Below, piece by piece: positions 36,210-45,342 of a DNA stretch of 64,000 bases. Source of the stretch: Saprospiraceae bacterium. GTDB lineage: Bacteria > Bacteroidota > Bacteroidia > Chitinophagales > Saprospiraceae. The notes beneath the pieces were generated by a model that saw only the letters and a program-made list of their open reading frames with translations, searched no databases and was not told the DNA's origin. Positions within the stretch are counted from its first letter, which is position 1. Each line of letters begins with the position of its first letter. Made by a program: the position numbers and the translations under genes. The stretch spans positions 62,001 through 126,000 of the forward strand of contig JAGNXB010000003.1 in the NCBI GenBank assembly GCA_017985675.1, written 5' to 3'.

Positions 36210-37268
36210 TTACTCCGGGTTGGCGGGTTTTTCATCAAATGTTACCCGGGCTGAAACCGGATAATGATCGGATAAAGAAACGCGCTGGATATGGTGATCC
36301 AGAAAAGCGATGCCTTTTCCACCAAGGATATAATCGATCCGCAGTCCGGGTATCTTACCTGCAAATGTGGTACCAAATCCGGAGCCGCCACATTGAAAAC
36401 TATCGTCCAGGCCTTCCGCCACCGTCCGGTAACTATAGGACTGGGGGGTATCATTAAAATCACCGAGGATCAATACCGGCAACGTGCATTTGGCCACCTC
36501 TTCCGCCAGCCATCGGGCCTGCTCCGCACGCATCGCCGTAGAGCGTTTTACCCTGCCCAATACGCTGCGATAGCCTTTCCAGGTGTTTTTGTCGTTCATT
36601 GGCGCCTCCAACAGGATTTCTGTTTCCTTGGTAATAATACGATGGGACTGCAAATGCGCATTATATACCCGCACCTTGCCCAGCGGTGTCTGGACATCTG
36701 CCCATATAATGCTGTTGCCGGAATGCGCAAAGTCTTTTTCCCCTTTATTTTTTAATGGGTATCGGGAAATTAAAACCGTGTTGCGATAACGGTAGATGTT
36801 TGCGGCCGGCATGCCCCAATCTTTTCCCTCCGGCTTGTAGGCTCTGGGTATCTCCTGCAGGCAGAGGATATCGGGCCTGCGATCATCAGGAAAAAGTGAG
36901 TCAATCAATGCGGGATCTACCTTGTGGTTTTTTGTTTTTGTTTTCCACAACTGGACTAATGCATGCGCATTAAAGGTGGTCACCTGAATACTTTTTTTAT
37001 CCGTAGTCCTGGAACCACCAAATTGCATATGCCGCCCCAATGAGGGTAGACAAAAAAGCAGTGCCAATACCGTTATCCACATCCCTCTGCCCGGTCGAAA
37101 CAACCAATACACGATGAGTAGAGCTTGTGCCATCACCAGATAGACAAACCCGTATGCCGTAAAAAGGGGAAGCCAAAATTGATCGGGAGGTATCCAGGGT
37201 GCCAATAAGGCCAACAGCGTCGCCAGGGCCAACAAGCCGCCGATGACGGTCATGAGGAAGCGAAGCAT
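36210..37268 (-). CDS. Membrane-anchored endonuclease/exonuclease/phosphatase-family protein
   Basis: 352 residues. Three N-terminal membrane helices (residues ~3-85) precede an EEP domain on the far side of the membrane. Catalytic motifs: TTFNAH, DILCLQE (metal-binding Glu), VLILGDFNDTP, RIDYILGG and LSDHYPVSA (Asp-His pair). EEP proteins cleave phosphodiesters in DNA, phosphoinositides or sphingolipids; substrate is unknown. Its ATG lies two bases after the stop of the rhomboid gene, so they are one operon. Confidence 0.88.
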   Translation of the reverse strand: MLRFLMTVIGGLLALATLLALLAPWIPPDQFWLPLFTAYGFVYLVMAQALLIVYWLFRPGRGMWITVLALLFCLPSLGRHMQFGGSRTTDKKSIQVTTFNAHALVQLWKTKTKNHKVDPALIDSLFPDDRRPDILCLQEIPRAYKPEGKDWGMPAANIYRYRNTVLISRYPLKNKGEKDFAHSGNSIIWADVQTPLGKVRVYNAHLQSHRIITKETEILLEAPMNDKNTWKGYRSVLGRVKRSTAMRAEQARWLAEEVAKCTLPVLILGDFNDTPQSYSYRTVAEGLDDSFQCGGSGFGTTFAGKIPGLRIDYILGGKGIAFLDHHIQRVSLSDHYPVSARVTFDEKPANPE

Positions 37269-37270
37269 GT

Positions 37271-38170
37271 TCAGGTTTTGCTTTGATTGTCGAGAAAATC
37301 TTTCTCCGCCGGCGTAAGCGCCTCTATGCCTTTGTGTTTAATTTTTTCAAGAATGGCATCCAGTTTTGTCTGGGTATTATCGGGCACGATAGGCGTGTTT
37401 TTGGCCGGGCGTGAGTCGTTGCGGTACACCAGTCTGGGGCGCCTTTCCCTGCGCTGGAATAATGACATGACCCCAGCTTCCAGGTTATTTATCCCAATTC
37501 CCAAATCATATCCCTGCCGCAATATCACAATAAACAGATAACCAAATAATGCACCGCCCAAATGCGCAAAGTGCCCACCCGTATTTACATTTCCTGCCAA
37601 ACTGATCAGGTCGATAAAAAGCAATACGGCAACGACGTACTTTAGCTTGACTTCGCCTATAATCAACAAATGAATGCGGTAATCCGGTGCAATCACACCC
37701 GCCGCCATCACCAGCGCCATCACCGCTCCCGAAGCTCCGAGTGCATATATTTCACCTGCTGCGCCGTAGTGGAAAAGCTGGGCACTGCCCACAAATACCA
37801 AACCTGCAAACAACCCACCCAATAAGTAAATGGGCAAAATTCGATGGTTGCCAATCAGATCACCTACGATACGGCCAAACCAATACAGGAAGAGCATATT
37901 CCACAAGAGATGCCAAAAGCCCTCGTGCAGGAACATGGCCGTAATAAATACCCAGGGATGGGTCAGATCAAACCAGGGATCGGATGACAAGGTCAGATAT
38001 CGACGGATCTGGTAATAAAAGGGATGTACCTGCCCGGCATTGGTAATCCAAAAGCCCAGCCGCACCAGATTGATGATCACAAAGGCCGCGATGTTGACAA
38101 TGGCAATCCGCGTGACCATGTTGCCAAGGCGGAATTCCCTTCGTACATCTTCCAGGATCGATTGGAGCAT
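37271..38170 (-). CDS. Rhomboid intramembrane serine protease
   Basis: 299 residues with six to seven helices. The catalytic dyad is Ser147 in LGASGAVMALV and His203 in GGHFAHLGGALFG. The L1 loop/second-helix motif EGFWHLLWNMLFLYWFG is present. The C-terminal ~80 residues are cytoplasmic and charged (KLDAILEKIKHKGIEALTPAEKDFL), a tail common in Bacteroidota rhomboids. TAAATTTG at 38175-38182 is exactly four bases before the ATG, suggesting a leaderless message in addition to read-through from the next rhomboid. Confidence 0.92.
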   Translation of the reverse strand: MLQSILEDVRREFRLGNMVTRIAIVNIAAFVIINLVRLGFWITNAGQVHPFYYQIRRYLTLSSDPWFDLTHPWVFITAMFLHEGFWHLLWNMLFLYWFGRIVGDLIGNHRILPIYLLGGLFAGLVFVGSAQLFHYGAAGEIYALGASGAVMALVMAAGVIAPDYRIHLLIIGEVKLKYVVAVLLFIDLISLAGNVNTGGHFAHLGGALFGYLFIVILRQGYDLGIGINNLEAGVMSLFQRRERRPRLVYRNDSRPAKNTPIVPDNTQTKLDAILEKIKHKGIEALTPAEKDFLDNQSKT

Positions 38171-38174
38171 AGGA

Positions 38175-38182
38175 CAAATTTA
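38175..38182 (-). promoter_or_regulatory. -7 box TAAATTTG, four bases before ATG 38170
   Basis: Matches TAnnTTTG with the same N4 spacing as four other genes in the window. Confidence 0.5.
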
Positions 38183-38190
38183 GTCGCTGA

Positions 38191-38838
38191 TTATCGCAAA
38201 CGAAAACCCTGCCAGTACAGGATGAGTAAAAACCCCGTCAATGCGCCACCTAAATGTGCAAAGTGGGCTACCCCGGAATCAAAATTGCCCAGTCCCAGAA
38301 AGAGTTCCAGTGCGGCATACAAGGCCACCATCACCCAGGCTTTCATAGGAATAGGTGGTATAAGTAACATCACCTGCCGGTCGGGAAACAACATACCAAA
38401 AGCCAGTAGCACGCCGAACACGGATCCGGATGCACCCAGCACGGGTACATTGAGACTACTCAGGGAAGCATCGCCATAGGTTACTTCAAGATACTTGACC
38501 AGAAAATGCGCCGCCAATGCGCCAAATCCGGTTATGAAATAATAAAACAGAAATTTTTTGGGTCCCCATAGCGCTTCAACGGGCGGGCCAAACATGTAAA
38601 TGGCAAACATGTTAAAAAACAGATGGCTGATGTTGGCATGCATAAACATGTAGGTCACCAACTGATAGGGCTGGAAAAAAGGCGAACCCGGGTAAAAAGC
38701 GGCCAGCGCCATCCTGCCCCAGTCGGATGTAGCCACCATCTCGCCCGATAGCTGCGGATCGCCCATCCATAAGGTACCTATAAAAACAAGGACATTGATG
38801 ATCAACAGGTTTTTGATGACCGGTGTGATTGCAAGCAT
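38191..38838 (-). CDS. Rhomboid intramembrane serine protease, second copy
   Basis: 215 residues, a core six-helix rhomboid. Ser137 in LGASGSVFGVLLAF and His195 in VAHFAHLGGALTGF form the dyad, and HANISHLFFNMFAIYMFG is the second-helix motif. It lacks the C-terminal tail of its neighbour. The two rhomboids are adjacent, divergent in sequence, and lie directly after mutL on the same strand. Confidence 0.92.
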   Translation of the reverse strand: MLAITPVIKNLLIINVLVFIGTLWMGDPQLSGEMVATSDWGRMALAAFYPGSPFFQPYQLVTYMFMHANISHLFFNMFAIYMFGPPVEALWGPKKFLFYYFITGFGALAAHFLVKYLEVTYGDASLSSLNVPVLGASGSVFGVLLAFGMLFPDRQVMLLIPPIPMKAWVMVALYAALELFLGLGNFDSGVAHFAHLGGALTGFLLILYWQGFRLR

Positions 38839-38885
38839 TGAAGGGTTGACTGATTAAATGAGGAATAAATCTACGTGTTATTTGT

Positions 38886-40739
38886 TCATCCCCTGAACTG
38901 CTTTTCCAGATCTTCGAGGCTATAGGTCAGAAAACACATGCGCCCGCCGGGGCTTTTAAAGGGTATTTCGCAGGCAAATAAACGATCAATAATATCGCGC
39001 ATTTCGGCCTCATTCAGGGGGGTGCCCCGTTTCAGGCAGGCATTTCGGGCAAGACTGCGGGCGAGGTTTTCTTTATTTCCTGCTTTGAGGGGCAAATCTT
39101 CCTTGTGTTGATGTAACATCAAACGGATGAGCTCCAACGCATCGGTATGGGCAGATAAGTTGGCCGGTATGCCGTGCAGGATAAATGCGTGTTGACCAAA
39201 ATCCTGCAAGTCAAAACCCAATTGCTGCAATGCGGGCAGTAAACTCAGGATAAGCTGGCTATCTGCCGGGTTGAGCTCCAGCGTCCGCGGGAAAAGTTCT
39301 TTCTGAATATTAGCCGTTTGGCCTTCAAGCTGCTGGAGGAGTTGCTCGTAGAGAATGCGTTCGTGTGCCGCCTGTTGGTCTATCAGTATATACCCTGATT
39401 TTATCGGGGAGAGGATATAGGTCTGGTGTATCTGGTAGGGTCGGATGGCCGAACGAGTGCGCAGCATATCATCCATCTGCTTTTGGTCGCCAGGTTGGCT
39501 GTCCAGGCGTATCGCCGGTGATAAATCATCCGGGATTTGTGCTGCCGACTGGGGATTTTCTTCTTCCAGCGGTTTTTGCAAAACGCTGAATAACTCCTGC
39601 CAGTCCTTGCGTTCAGCTTTGCGTTCTTCCGTGAAGCGAGCGGTGGGAAAGACCTGGTCAATCCGATTTTCCCTATTTATACCCTGGGGCACATTCATAT
39701 GCGCCGGGGCCATACTGTGGTCCGGTTCGAAATCCAAAGACGGAATCATCCCATGCCTACCCAGTGCGTGCCGGACGGAAACCTTGACAAAATGATATAC
39801 CAGGCGTTCGTCGTCAAACTTGATTTCATGTTTGGTAGGATGCACGTTGACATCAATCCGGGTAGGATCAATATCCAGGAAAAGCACATAAAACGGATGC
39901 AGATCGGCACCAATCAGCTCCTCATAAGCACTTACTATAGCATGGTGCAGATATCCGCTTTTGATATAACGTCGATTGACAAATAAAAACTGCTCGCCGC
40001 GTGATTTACGGGCGGCTTCAGGCTTTCCTACAAATCCGGTAATCAGCAGGTTATCCGCATCTTCTTCAACCGGCACTATTTTGTTATTGGTGTTGGATCC
40101 AAGGACCCCGACGATGCGCAAGCGCTGGTTGACCGGCGGCAGGTGAAATACTTCCTGATCATTGTGATGCAGGGTGAAATGTATGCCGGGGTGGGCTATG
40201 GCCACGTGCTGAAATTCATCCAGGATATGCCGCATTTCGACATTGTCCGATTTTAGAAACTTGCGGCGAGCCGGTACATTAAAAAAGAGGTTGCGCACCG
40301 AAATGCTGGTCCCCGTGGGTACTGCGGCATCTTCCTGAATTTGGACGGATGAGGCCTCCATCAGGATGCGGGTGCCAATGGTATCTTCTTTTCGACTTGT
40401 TTTGAGTTCGACCTGGGCTACAGATGCGATCGAAGCCATGGCTTCGCCCCGAAAACCCATCGTTTGCAAATGAAACAAATCATCCGCACTGCGGATTTTA
40501 CTGGTGGCATGCCGCTCAAAACACATTCGGGCGTCTGTCACGGACATACCGCTACCGTCATCCACAACCTGGATGAGCTGTTTGCCACCGTCTTTCAGGA
40601 TCAGTTGGATGCGCGAAGCTCCGGCATCCAGCGCATTCTCCAACAGTTCCTTAACCACCGATGCCGGGCGCTGAATAACTTCTCCTGCTGCGATCTGATT
40701 GGCAATAGCATCAGGTAGAAGCTTAATAATATCCCCCAT
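38886..40739 (-). CDS. mutL: DNA mismatch repair protein MutL
   Basis: 617 residues from MGDIIKLLPDAIANQIAAGEV; the ORF to 40775 adds 12 residues and its first ATG overlaps the -7 box. GHKL ATPase motifs are intact: ELLENALDAGA, DDGSGM and TMGFRGEAMASI. The C-terminal dimerisation domain ends CEIPFKSPGGRMCFLTYSLEDLEKQF. In endonuclease-type MutL the metal motifs are DQHA-x2-E-x4-E and CPHGRP; here they read DQQAAHERILYE and SPGGRM, so strand nicking may be lost. A TAGCTTTG box is at 40773-40780. Confidence 0.95.
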   Translation of the reverse strand: MGDIIKLLPDAIANQIAAGEVIQRPASVVKELLENALDAGASRIQLILKDGGKQLIQVVDDGSGMSVTDARMCFERHATSKIRSADDLFHLQTMGFRGEAMASIASVAQVELKTSRKEDTIGTRILMEASSVQIQEDAAVPTGTSISVRNLFFNVPARRKFLKSDNVEMRHILDEFQHVAIAHPGIHFTLHHNDQEVFHLPPVNQRLRIVGVLGSNTNNKIVPVEEDADNLLITGFVGKPEAARKSRGEQFLFVNRRYIKSGYLHHAIVSAYEELIGADLHPFYVLFLDIDPTRIDVNVHPTKHEIKFDDERLVYHFVKVSVRHALGRHGMIPSLDFEPDHSMAPAHMNVPQGINRENRIDQVFPTARFTEERKAERKDWQELFSVLQKPLEEENPQSAAQIPDDLSPAIRLDSQPGDQKQMDDMLRTRSAIRPYQIHQTYILSPIKSGYILIDQQAAHERILYEQLLQQLEGQTANIQKELFPRTLELNPADSQLILSLLPALQQLGFDLQDFGQHAFILHGIPANLSAHTDALELIRLMLHQHKEDLPLKAGNKENLARSLARNACLKRGTPLNEAEMRDIIDRLFACEIPFKSPGGRMCFLTYSLEDLEKQFRG

Positions 40740-40772
40740 GAAGGATGATTCAATGATCATTTTGACCTGGTG

Positions 40773-40780
40773 CAAAGCTA
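40773..40780 (-). promoter_or_regulatory. -7 box TAGCTTTG for mutL
   Basis: TAnnTTTG match 33 bases before the chosen mutL ATG; it argues against the longer start at 40775. Confidence 0.5.
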
Positions 40781-40820
40781 CATCAGGGAAACCACATAAA
40801 GGTTCATCCCGACGATGAAC

Positions 40821-41129
40821 TCATTCCATGAACGCAAGAATCTTTGACATATTGGCCGATAAAAACCAAAATGCCGCCAACATCAGACAAAGCAGGATTA
40901 CCACGAAGCGCAAATTGGGTGTCCAGATTTGCGACCTTGATGAGCCGTTGCGGTCTTTATTCATACCGCTATAGCTTTGATAATGTCGGGATATGCGACT
41001 ACGCATGCCATCCAAGTTACTTTGGTTGGCATGTTCAGCCGGTGAAAACAGTTTGTTTTCTTCCTTTTGGGGATCGTAATACCGCGGCCTATAGTCAAAG
41101 GTCCTTGGTCGTGGCTGTTTTCGAAACAT
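40821..41129 (-). CDS. Small membrane protein upstream of mutL
   Basis: About 102 residues from MFRKQPRPRTFDYRPRYYDPQKEE. The ORF to 41201 has an unlikely extension. The basic N-terminus with the PRTFDYRPRYYDP block is, from memory, a conserved Bacteroidota feature of a small protein of unknown role. One membrane helix is at the C-terminus (FVVILLCLMLAAFWFL), so the N-terminal part is probably cytoplasmic. It is in tandem with mutL, 81 bases apart. Confidence 0.65.
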   Translation of the reverse strand: MFRKQPRPRTFDYRPRYYDPQKEENKLFSPAEHANQSNLDGMRSRISRHYQSYSGMNKDRNGSSRSQIWTPNLRFVVILLCLMLAAFWFLSANMSKILAFME

Positions 41130-41300
41130 GCCTAAAGGTAAACATTTTGAAAAAGACCGTTTGTAGGAGTCCTTTAGGTTTATTTTAGAGTTGGGTACCA
41201 ATGAATGATTTCCACATCATTTTCCTTAAAAACGTAGAATTATTTCAAAAGAATATGGTTTTGGTATGCGTTAATCCCCGAACGTTCGTTCTTTTTGGAT

Positions 41301-43214
41301 ATGCGTTTTTTTGTAGTCTTCCTTTTATGCTTTTGGTCCATTAGTGCCAAAGTTAATGCGCAGGCGAGTCCTGTTCCTAAAGCGGTTAAGGCCTGGGAAG
41401 AAGGCAAGGCGCTCCTGAAAAAACAGGAACCTGAAAAAGCGCGGAAAGCTTTTGAGAAAGCGACCCAATTGGATCCGTCTTATTACGATGCGCATGCTGA
41501 TCTGGCGTCTTTGCTTTTACGCACAAAAGATTCAGCAGCTATTAAACACCTTGAACGGTTAGTCGATTTGGACCCTGCCAAAGATCCCTATGTATGGCTG
41601 GCACTTGGCCGGATGCATCGTGAACTGAGCCATTTCACCCAATCAACATTTGCCTATCAGCAGTTTTTGCATTTTGCTGCTCCCGATCATGAACAACGTG
41701 ATGCGGTAATAAGGGAATTGGCCAATGTGCAGTTTACCGGTTTGGCTTTGGCGCAGCCGGTCCCATTTGTGCCAATCCCACTCGATTCCCATATCAATAT
41801 GCCAGGCGCTACCATGCAGTATGGCCCCACATTTACAGGGGATGGGCGCACCGTTATTTTTACACGGAGAATTGATGGGAACGAAGATTTTTATATGTCC
41901 CGTAAAACGGATAAGGACTGGTCTGTAGCCTTCCCTTTAAGTGGTATAAATACCTTGTTTAATGAAGGCATGCAGACGATTTCCCGAGATGGGCAGACGA
42001 TGATATTCACCTGGTGCCATGACCGGCAGGGATATGGAAGTTGTGATTTGTATTTAACCCATAACAATGGTTCAGGTGGTTGGACAAAACCCGTAAACAT
42101 GGGGCCTATGATCAATACACGTGACTGGGACGCGCAGCCTACGCTAAGTGCCGATGGACGGGTGTTGGTTTTTTCAAGCACGAGACCTGGTGGTGCTGGT
42201 GAATCGGATTTGTGGTGGAGTCAAAAAGATACGTTGGGCAAATGGTCTGTGCCGGTGCCTTTACCGGGGATGGTCAATACGGCGGGTAAGGAACAAACCC
42301 CTTTTTTACATGCAGATGGTCAGACCCTTTTTTTTTCCAGTACCGGGCATCCTGGGCTGGGCGATTTTGATTTATACGTAAGCCGGTTCAACAAAGAAAC
42401 CGGATGGCAGCAACCGGTCAACCTGGGCTATCCTATCAATACAGCGGGTCATGAAGGTGCCATGAGTCTGGGACTGGATGGCTATACGGCTTATTTTGCA
42501 ACAGATCGGATGCTTGCAGAACGTGGCCGTTCAGGTCTGTATATCTATTCTTTTGAATTGCCTGATTTTGCAAGGGGCACGCCGGTGACATTTGTAGAGG
42601 GATATGTAAGGGATGCCAAAACTAAAAAGGGGCTGAAAGCGACAATTCGGTTCAAAGCACTGGTTGATGATAAGGCAGAGGTGGCTATTCCGGCTGCGGC
42701 TGATGGATATTATATGATCTGTTTGACTAGCGGCTTGGACTTTGGCATGCAGATGGATCATCCGGGTTACCAGTTTTATACCGATCATTTTACTTTATCG
42801 GATAGTAGCATGTTCCATCCTTATCGGATTGATGTAGGATTGATACCTGAAGATCGGCCGGACAAAACGTTAGAAAACAGGATTGTTTTAAGAAATATAC
42901 TTTTTGCAACTGGCAGTGCAAAATTGTTGCCGGAGTCCACTTTTGACCTGCAACGGATAGCTGCTTACCTACAGTCCAATCCTGGTTTGCACATTCGATT
43001 GGAAGGCCATACCGATAATGTAGGACGGCCTGAAGAAAATTTAACACTGAGCAGTGAGCGGGCAAATGCAGTAAAAGAATGGTTGATTAAACAAGGCATC
43101 GATCCCAGACGTTTATCCTCTCTGGGTATGGGTGATCGTGTACCTGTTGGCGAAAATGAAACGGCCCGAGGCCGACAATTGAACCGAAGAACAGAAATGG
43201 TTATTTTACCCTAA
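41301..43214 (+). CDS. PorE-like TPR/PD40/OmpA-family envelope protein
   Basis: About 637 residues from ATG 41301 (MRFFVVFLLCFWSISAKVNAQ, signal); the ORF start at 41295 is a TTG two codons earlier. Order: TPR repeats (~residues 25-130, KARKAFEKATQLDPSYYDAHADLASLL); PD40/WD40-like propeller (~170-420, repeated SADGRVLVFSSTRPGG pattern); a carboxypeptidase-regulatory-like domain (~430-510); and OmpA C-terminal peptidoglycan-binding domain (LEGHTDNVGRPEENLTLSSERANAVKEWL). This is the architecture described for PorE, a T9SS component tethered to peptidoglycan. Many Bacteroidota carry several such proteins, so identity with PorE is inference. Confidence 0.82.
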   Translation: MRFFVVFLLCFWSISAKVNAQASPVPKAVKAWEEGKALLKKQEPEKARKAFEKATQLDPSYYDAHADLASLLLRTKDSAAIKHLERLVDLDPAKDPYVWLALGRMHRELSHFTQSTFAYQQFLHFAAPDHEQRDAVIRELANVQFTGLALAQPVPFVPIPLDSHINMPGATMQYGPTFTGDGRTVIFTRRIDGNEDFYMSRKTDKDWSVAFPLSGINTLFNEGMQTISRDGQTMIFTWCHDRQGYGSCDLYLTHNNGSGGWTKPVNMGPMINTRDWDAQPTLSADGRVLVFSSTRPGGAGESDLWWSQKDTLGKWSVPVPLPGMVNTAGKEQTPFLHADGQTLFFSSTGHPGLGDFDLYVSRFNKETGWQQPVNLGYPINTAGHEGAMSLGLDGYTAYFATDRMLAERGRSGLYIYSFELPDFARGTPVTFVEGYVRDAKTKKGLKATIRFKALVDDKAEVAIPAAADGYYMICLTSGLDFGMQMDHPGYQFYTDHFTLSDSSMFHPYRIDVGLIPEDRPDKTLENRIVLRNILFATGSAKLLPESTFDLQRIAAYLQSNPGLHIRLEGHTDNVGRPEENLTLSSERANAVKEWLIKQGIDPRRLSSLGMGDRVPVGENETARGRQLNRRTEMVILP

Positions 43215-43224
43215 AGAAAGAGCG

Positions 43225-43232
43225 TAACTTTG
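43225..43232 (+). promoter_or_regulatory. -7 box TAACTTTG for the 43252 gene
   Basis: Perfect TAnnTTTG, 19 bases before the ATG. Confidence 0.55.
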
Positions 43233-43251
43233 CCGCCGAATACAATAGAAT

Positions 43252-44046
43252 ATGTCGTCAGTACCTTTTATAAAACACGGATCGGGTCCTCTTACAGTTG
43301 TACTGATGCATGGATTTTGTGAAGATCGCCGGATTTTTGAAGGCATTTTACCCTATCTGGATCAGAAAAACTATAGTTGGTTTTTGCCGGATTTGCCTGG
43401 TTTTGGTGATGCGAGCAAAACGGGTTTGCTTGAACACAGCATAACAGGTTACGCCGATTATATCAGAGATTGGATTTTGGACCAAAGTAAAGGTACCGTC
43501 ATCCTTGTTGGTCACAGTATGGGTGGATATGTAGCGCTGGATTTTGCTTCTCATTACCCCGAACAATTACGGGGTTTGATTTTGCTGCACAGTCAGGCCG
43601 CAGCAGACAGCGCCGAAAAAAAGCGTAGTCGGGATGAGCACATTCAATTTCTTGAAAAAAACGGGATGGCAAAATATGCGGCCCGATTAATCCCGGCGCT
43701 GTATCACACCAAATACCGTGAGAGTCACAAAGAATTGATTGGCACCTGGGTCGACCGGGCGGCTAAGTATAATCAGAAGGGCGTTAGTCTGGCATTGCAA
43801 TGTATGCGAGATCGCAAGGATCACAGTGAAACACTGGCAGCACTCAAGTTGCCGGTGGGTATTATTGCGGGTGGCATAGATCCTTTAATACCCAGGGAGG
43901 TATCACTGAAGGAAAGTCATTTGGCCGCATTGACCAGTTTCCATTTGCTGGAAGATATGGGCCACATGGGAATGGTAGAAGCACCGGAATTAGTTGGCAC
44001 TACTTTACAGAAATGTATTGAAGAGCTTATTCCGATTGTAGTTTAG
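43252..44046 (+). CDS. Alpha/beta hydrolase
   Basis: 264 residues. Ser nucleophile in LVGHSMGGYVALDFA, oxyanion region MHGFCEDRRIF, catalytic Asp in GGIDPLIP and His in MGHMGMVEAPE. Substrate is unknown; it resembles general esterases and MenH-like enzymes. It has its own TAACTTTG promoter and overlaps the convergent mazG-like gene by 20 bases at the 3' ends. Confidence 0.88.
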   Translation: MSSVPFIKHGSGPLTVVLMHGFCEDRRIFEGILPYLDQKNYSWFLPDLPGFGDASKTGLLEHSITGYADYIRDWILDQSKGTVILVGHSMGGYVALDFASHYPEQLRGLILLHSQAAADSAEKKRSRDEHIQFLEKNGMAKYAARLIPALYHTKYRESHKELIGTWVDRAAKYNQKGVSLALQCMRDRKDHSETLAALKLPVGIIAGGIDPLIPREVSLKESHLAALTSFHLLEDMGHMGMVEAPELVGTTLQKCIEELIPIVV

Positions 44047-44371
44047 GATTATCCAGATGACGCTTGTTGTCCCGGCTTGTTTTTTTGTGCAAGTTTTGTG
44101 CTAAAGCCTGTTCCAGGTCAACACCTGTTTGGTTTGCCAGACACATCAACACCCAGAGCACATCGGCCATTTCATCCTGGATAGCTGCTTTAGCCATGTG
44201 CGCATCATCCGGATTTTTATAGGATTGCTCACCGTATTCGCGAGCCATCCATCGCGACAGTTCACCCACTTCTTCCATGAGTATAGTCATATTGGTCAGC
44301 GGGTGAAAATACCTTACCCCATGCTGGCGTATCCATTGGTCGACTGTTGACTGCGCTTCTTTGATGTGCAT
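44027..44371 (-). CDS. MazG-like nucleotide pyrophosphohydrolase
   Basis: 114 residues with the all-alpha NTP-PPase metal motif: ILMEEVGELSRWMARE (E-E-x-x-E) and DEMADVLWVLMCLANQ (E-x-x-D). Small MazG proteins hydrolyse non-canonical or excess NTPs. It starts two bases after the dtd stop, so it shares that operon. The 3' end overlaps the convergent hydrolase gene. Confidence 0.88.
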   Translation of the reverse strand: MHIKEAQSTVDQWIRQHGVRYFHPLTNMTILMEEVGELSRWMAREYGEQSYKNPDDAHMAKAAIQDEMADVLWVLMCLANQTGVDLEQALAQNLHKKTSRDNKRHLDNPKLQSE

Positions 44372-44373
44372 GA

Positions 44374-44826
44374 TTATTCTCTGATTTTACTGTCGATGAT
44401 GATGGTAACCGGGCCATCATTTACTAATTCCACTTTCATATCTGCACCAAAGATGCCGGTATAGACGGGACATTCGGAGTTGGTTCGCAGGTGATCAATA
44501 AAATAGGTATACAAAGGTATAGCATGATCTGGTCGGGCAGCTCGAATAAAAGAGGGTCTGTTCCCTTTTTTAGTACTTGCGTGTAATGTAAATTGACTGA
44601 CGATCAGGAAGGACCCTTTTATTTCGCGAATGTCCAGATTCATTTTACCTTCGGTATCACTAAAGATGCGCATTTGCAGTATCTTTTGTGATAGCCAATG
44701 TACATCATCCCGGGTATCCGATTCTTCAATACCCAGTAAAACGACCATACCTGATGTTATGCTTACCGTTGGATTGTTTTCAATAAAAACAGATGCCTCC
44801 TGAACACGCTGAATGACTAGTCGCAT
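44374..44826 (-). CDS. dtd: D-aminoacyl-tRNA deacylase
   Basis: 150 residues from MRLVIQRVQEASVFI, the standard Dtd N-terminus; the ORF to 44904 is longer by 26 unlikely residues. It hydrolyses D-amino acids from mischarged tRNA. Key motifs: the SQFTL block (LIVSQFTLHASTKKGNRPSF) with the active-site Thr, and the Gly-cis-Pro motif in VNDGPVTI. Coupled with mazG downstream. Upstream lies the DnaA-box cluster. Confidence 0.95.
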   Translation of the reverse strand: MRLVIQRVQEASVFIENNPTVSITSGMVVLLGIEESDTRDDVHWLSQKILQMRIFSDTEGKMNLDIREIKGSFLIVSQFTLHASTKKGNRPSFIRAARPDHAIPLYTYFIDHLRTNSECPVYTGIFGADMKVELVNDGPVTIIIDSKIRE

Positions 44827-44899
44827 AATGTTATCCCCAAATCGAAAAAAGAAAATGTGTAAAGTACTAGACGCTAAGGTCCATGAAAAATTACTTTTA

Positions 44900-45240
44900 A
44901 ACACAACAGTTTAAAATCTGGTGGATAAAGGTGATAGTTATAAACACTAATTAACAATGTGGATAAATTAAATATGACAAATCTTGTTTTATTGGGGATA
45001 ACCTGCATATATGAGCTAATTATTACGATCCCACTAACATTATACAAAATTCTATTTGTATGATACATATACTGTGGATAAACTATACAGCAAATGTGAA
45101 TATTTAATTATAAAATTGTATATCAATGAGTTATAATTAAATGAACTGTGAATAAGCTGTGTATAAAAAGAATATTTGGTTTAGTTTTAAAAGGGATATT
45201 TTATCTCTCCACATATTCACAGCCTTGATGATAGTGCCTT
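44900..45240. other. oriC: Candidate replication origin (DnaA-box cluster)
   Basis: Perfect TTATNCACA boxes on the reverse strand at 44958-44966 (TGTGGATAA), 45073-45081 (TGTGGATAA), 45147-45155 (TGTGAATAA) and 45158-45166 (TGTGTATAA). One-mismatch boxes lie at 44920-44928, 45095-45103 and, on the plus strand, 45213-45221. The stretch is very AT-rich, has no gene, and separates minus-strand dtd from plus-strand ctaA. Two parS sites lie about 2.2 kb away. Confidence 0.7.
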
Positions 45241-45316
45241 TTTTATAAATTTATTTTAAAAGTAATTAATCATAACTTATCACTGAAATGCGCTGTTTAA
45301 ATGAAAATTCTTCTGT

Positions 45317-45324
45317 TACTTTTG
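45317..45324 (+). promoter_or_regulatory. -7 box TACTTTTG for ctaA
   Basis: TAnnTTTG match 18 bases before the ctaA ATG. Confidence 0.55.
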
Positions 45325-45342
45325 TTCGACAAATAAAGAGCT

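Noticed and set aside
44971..44985. TATGACAAATCTTG near the DnaA boxes as a repeat relic
   Set aside because: Only one partial half-site and no pairing arm.
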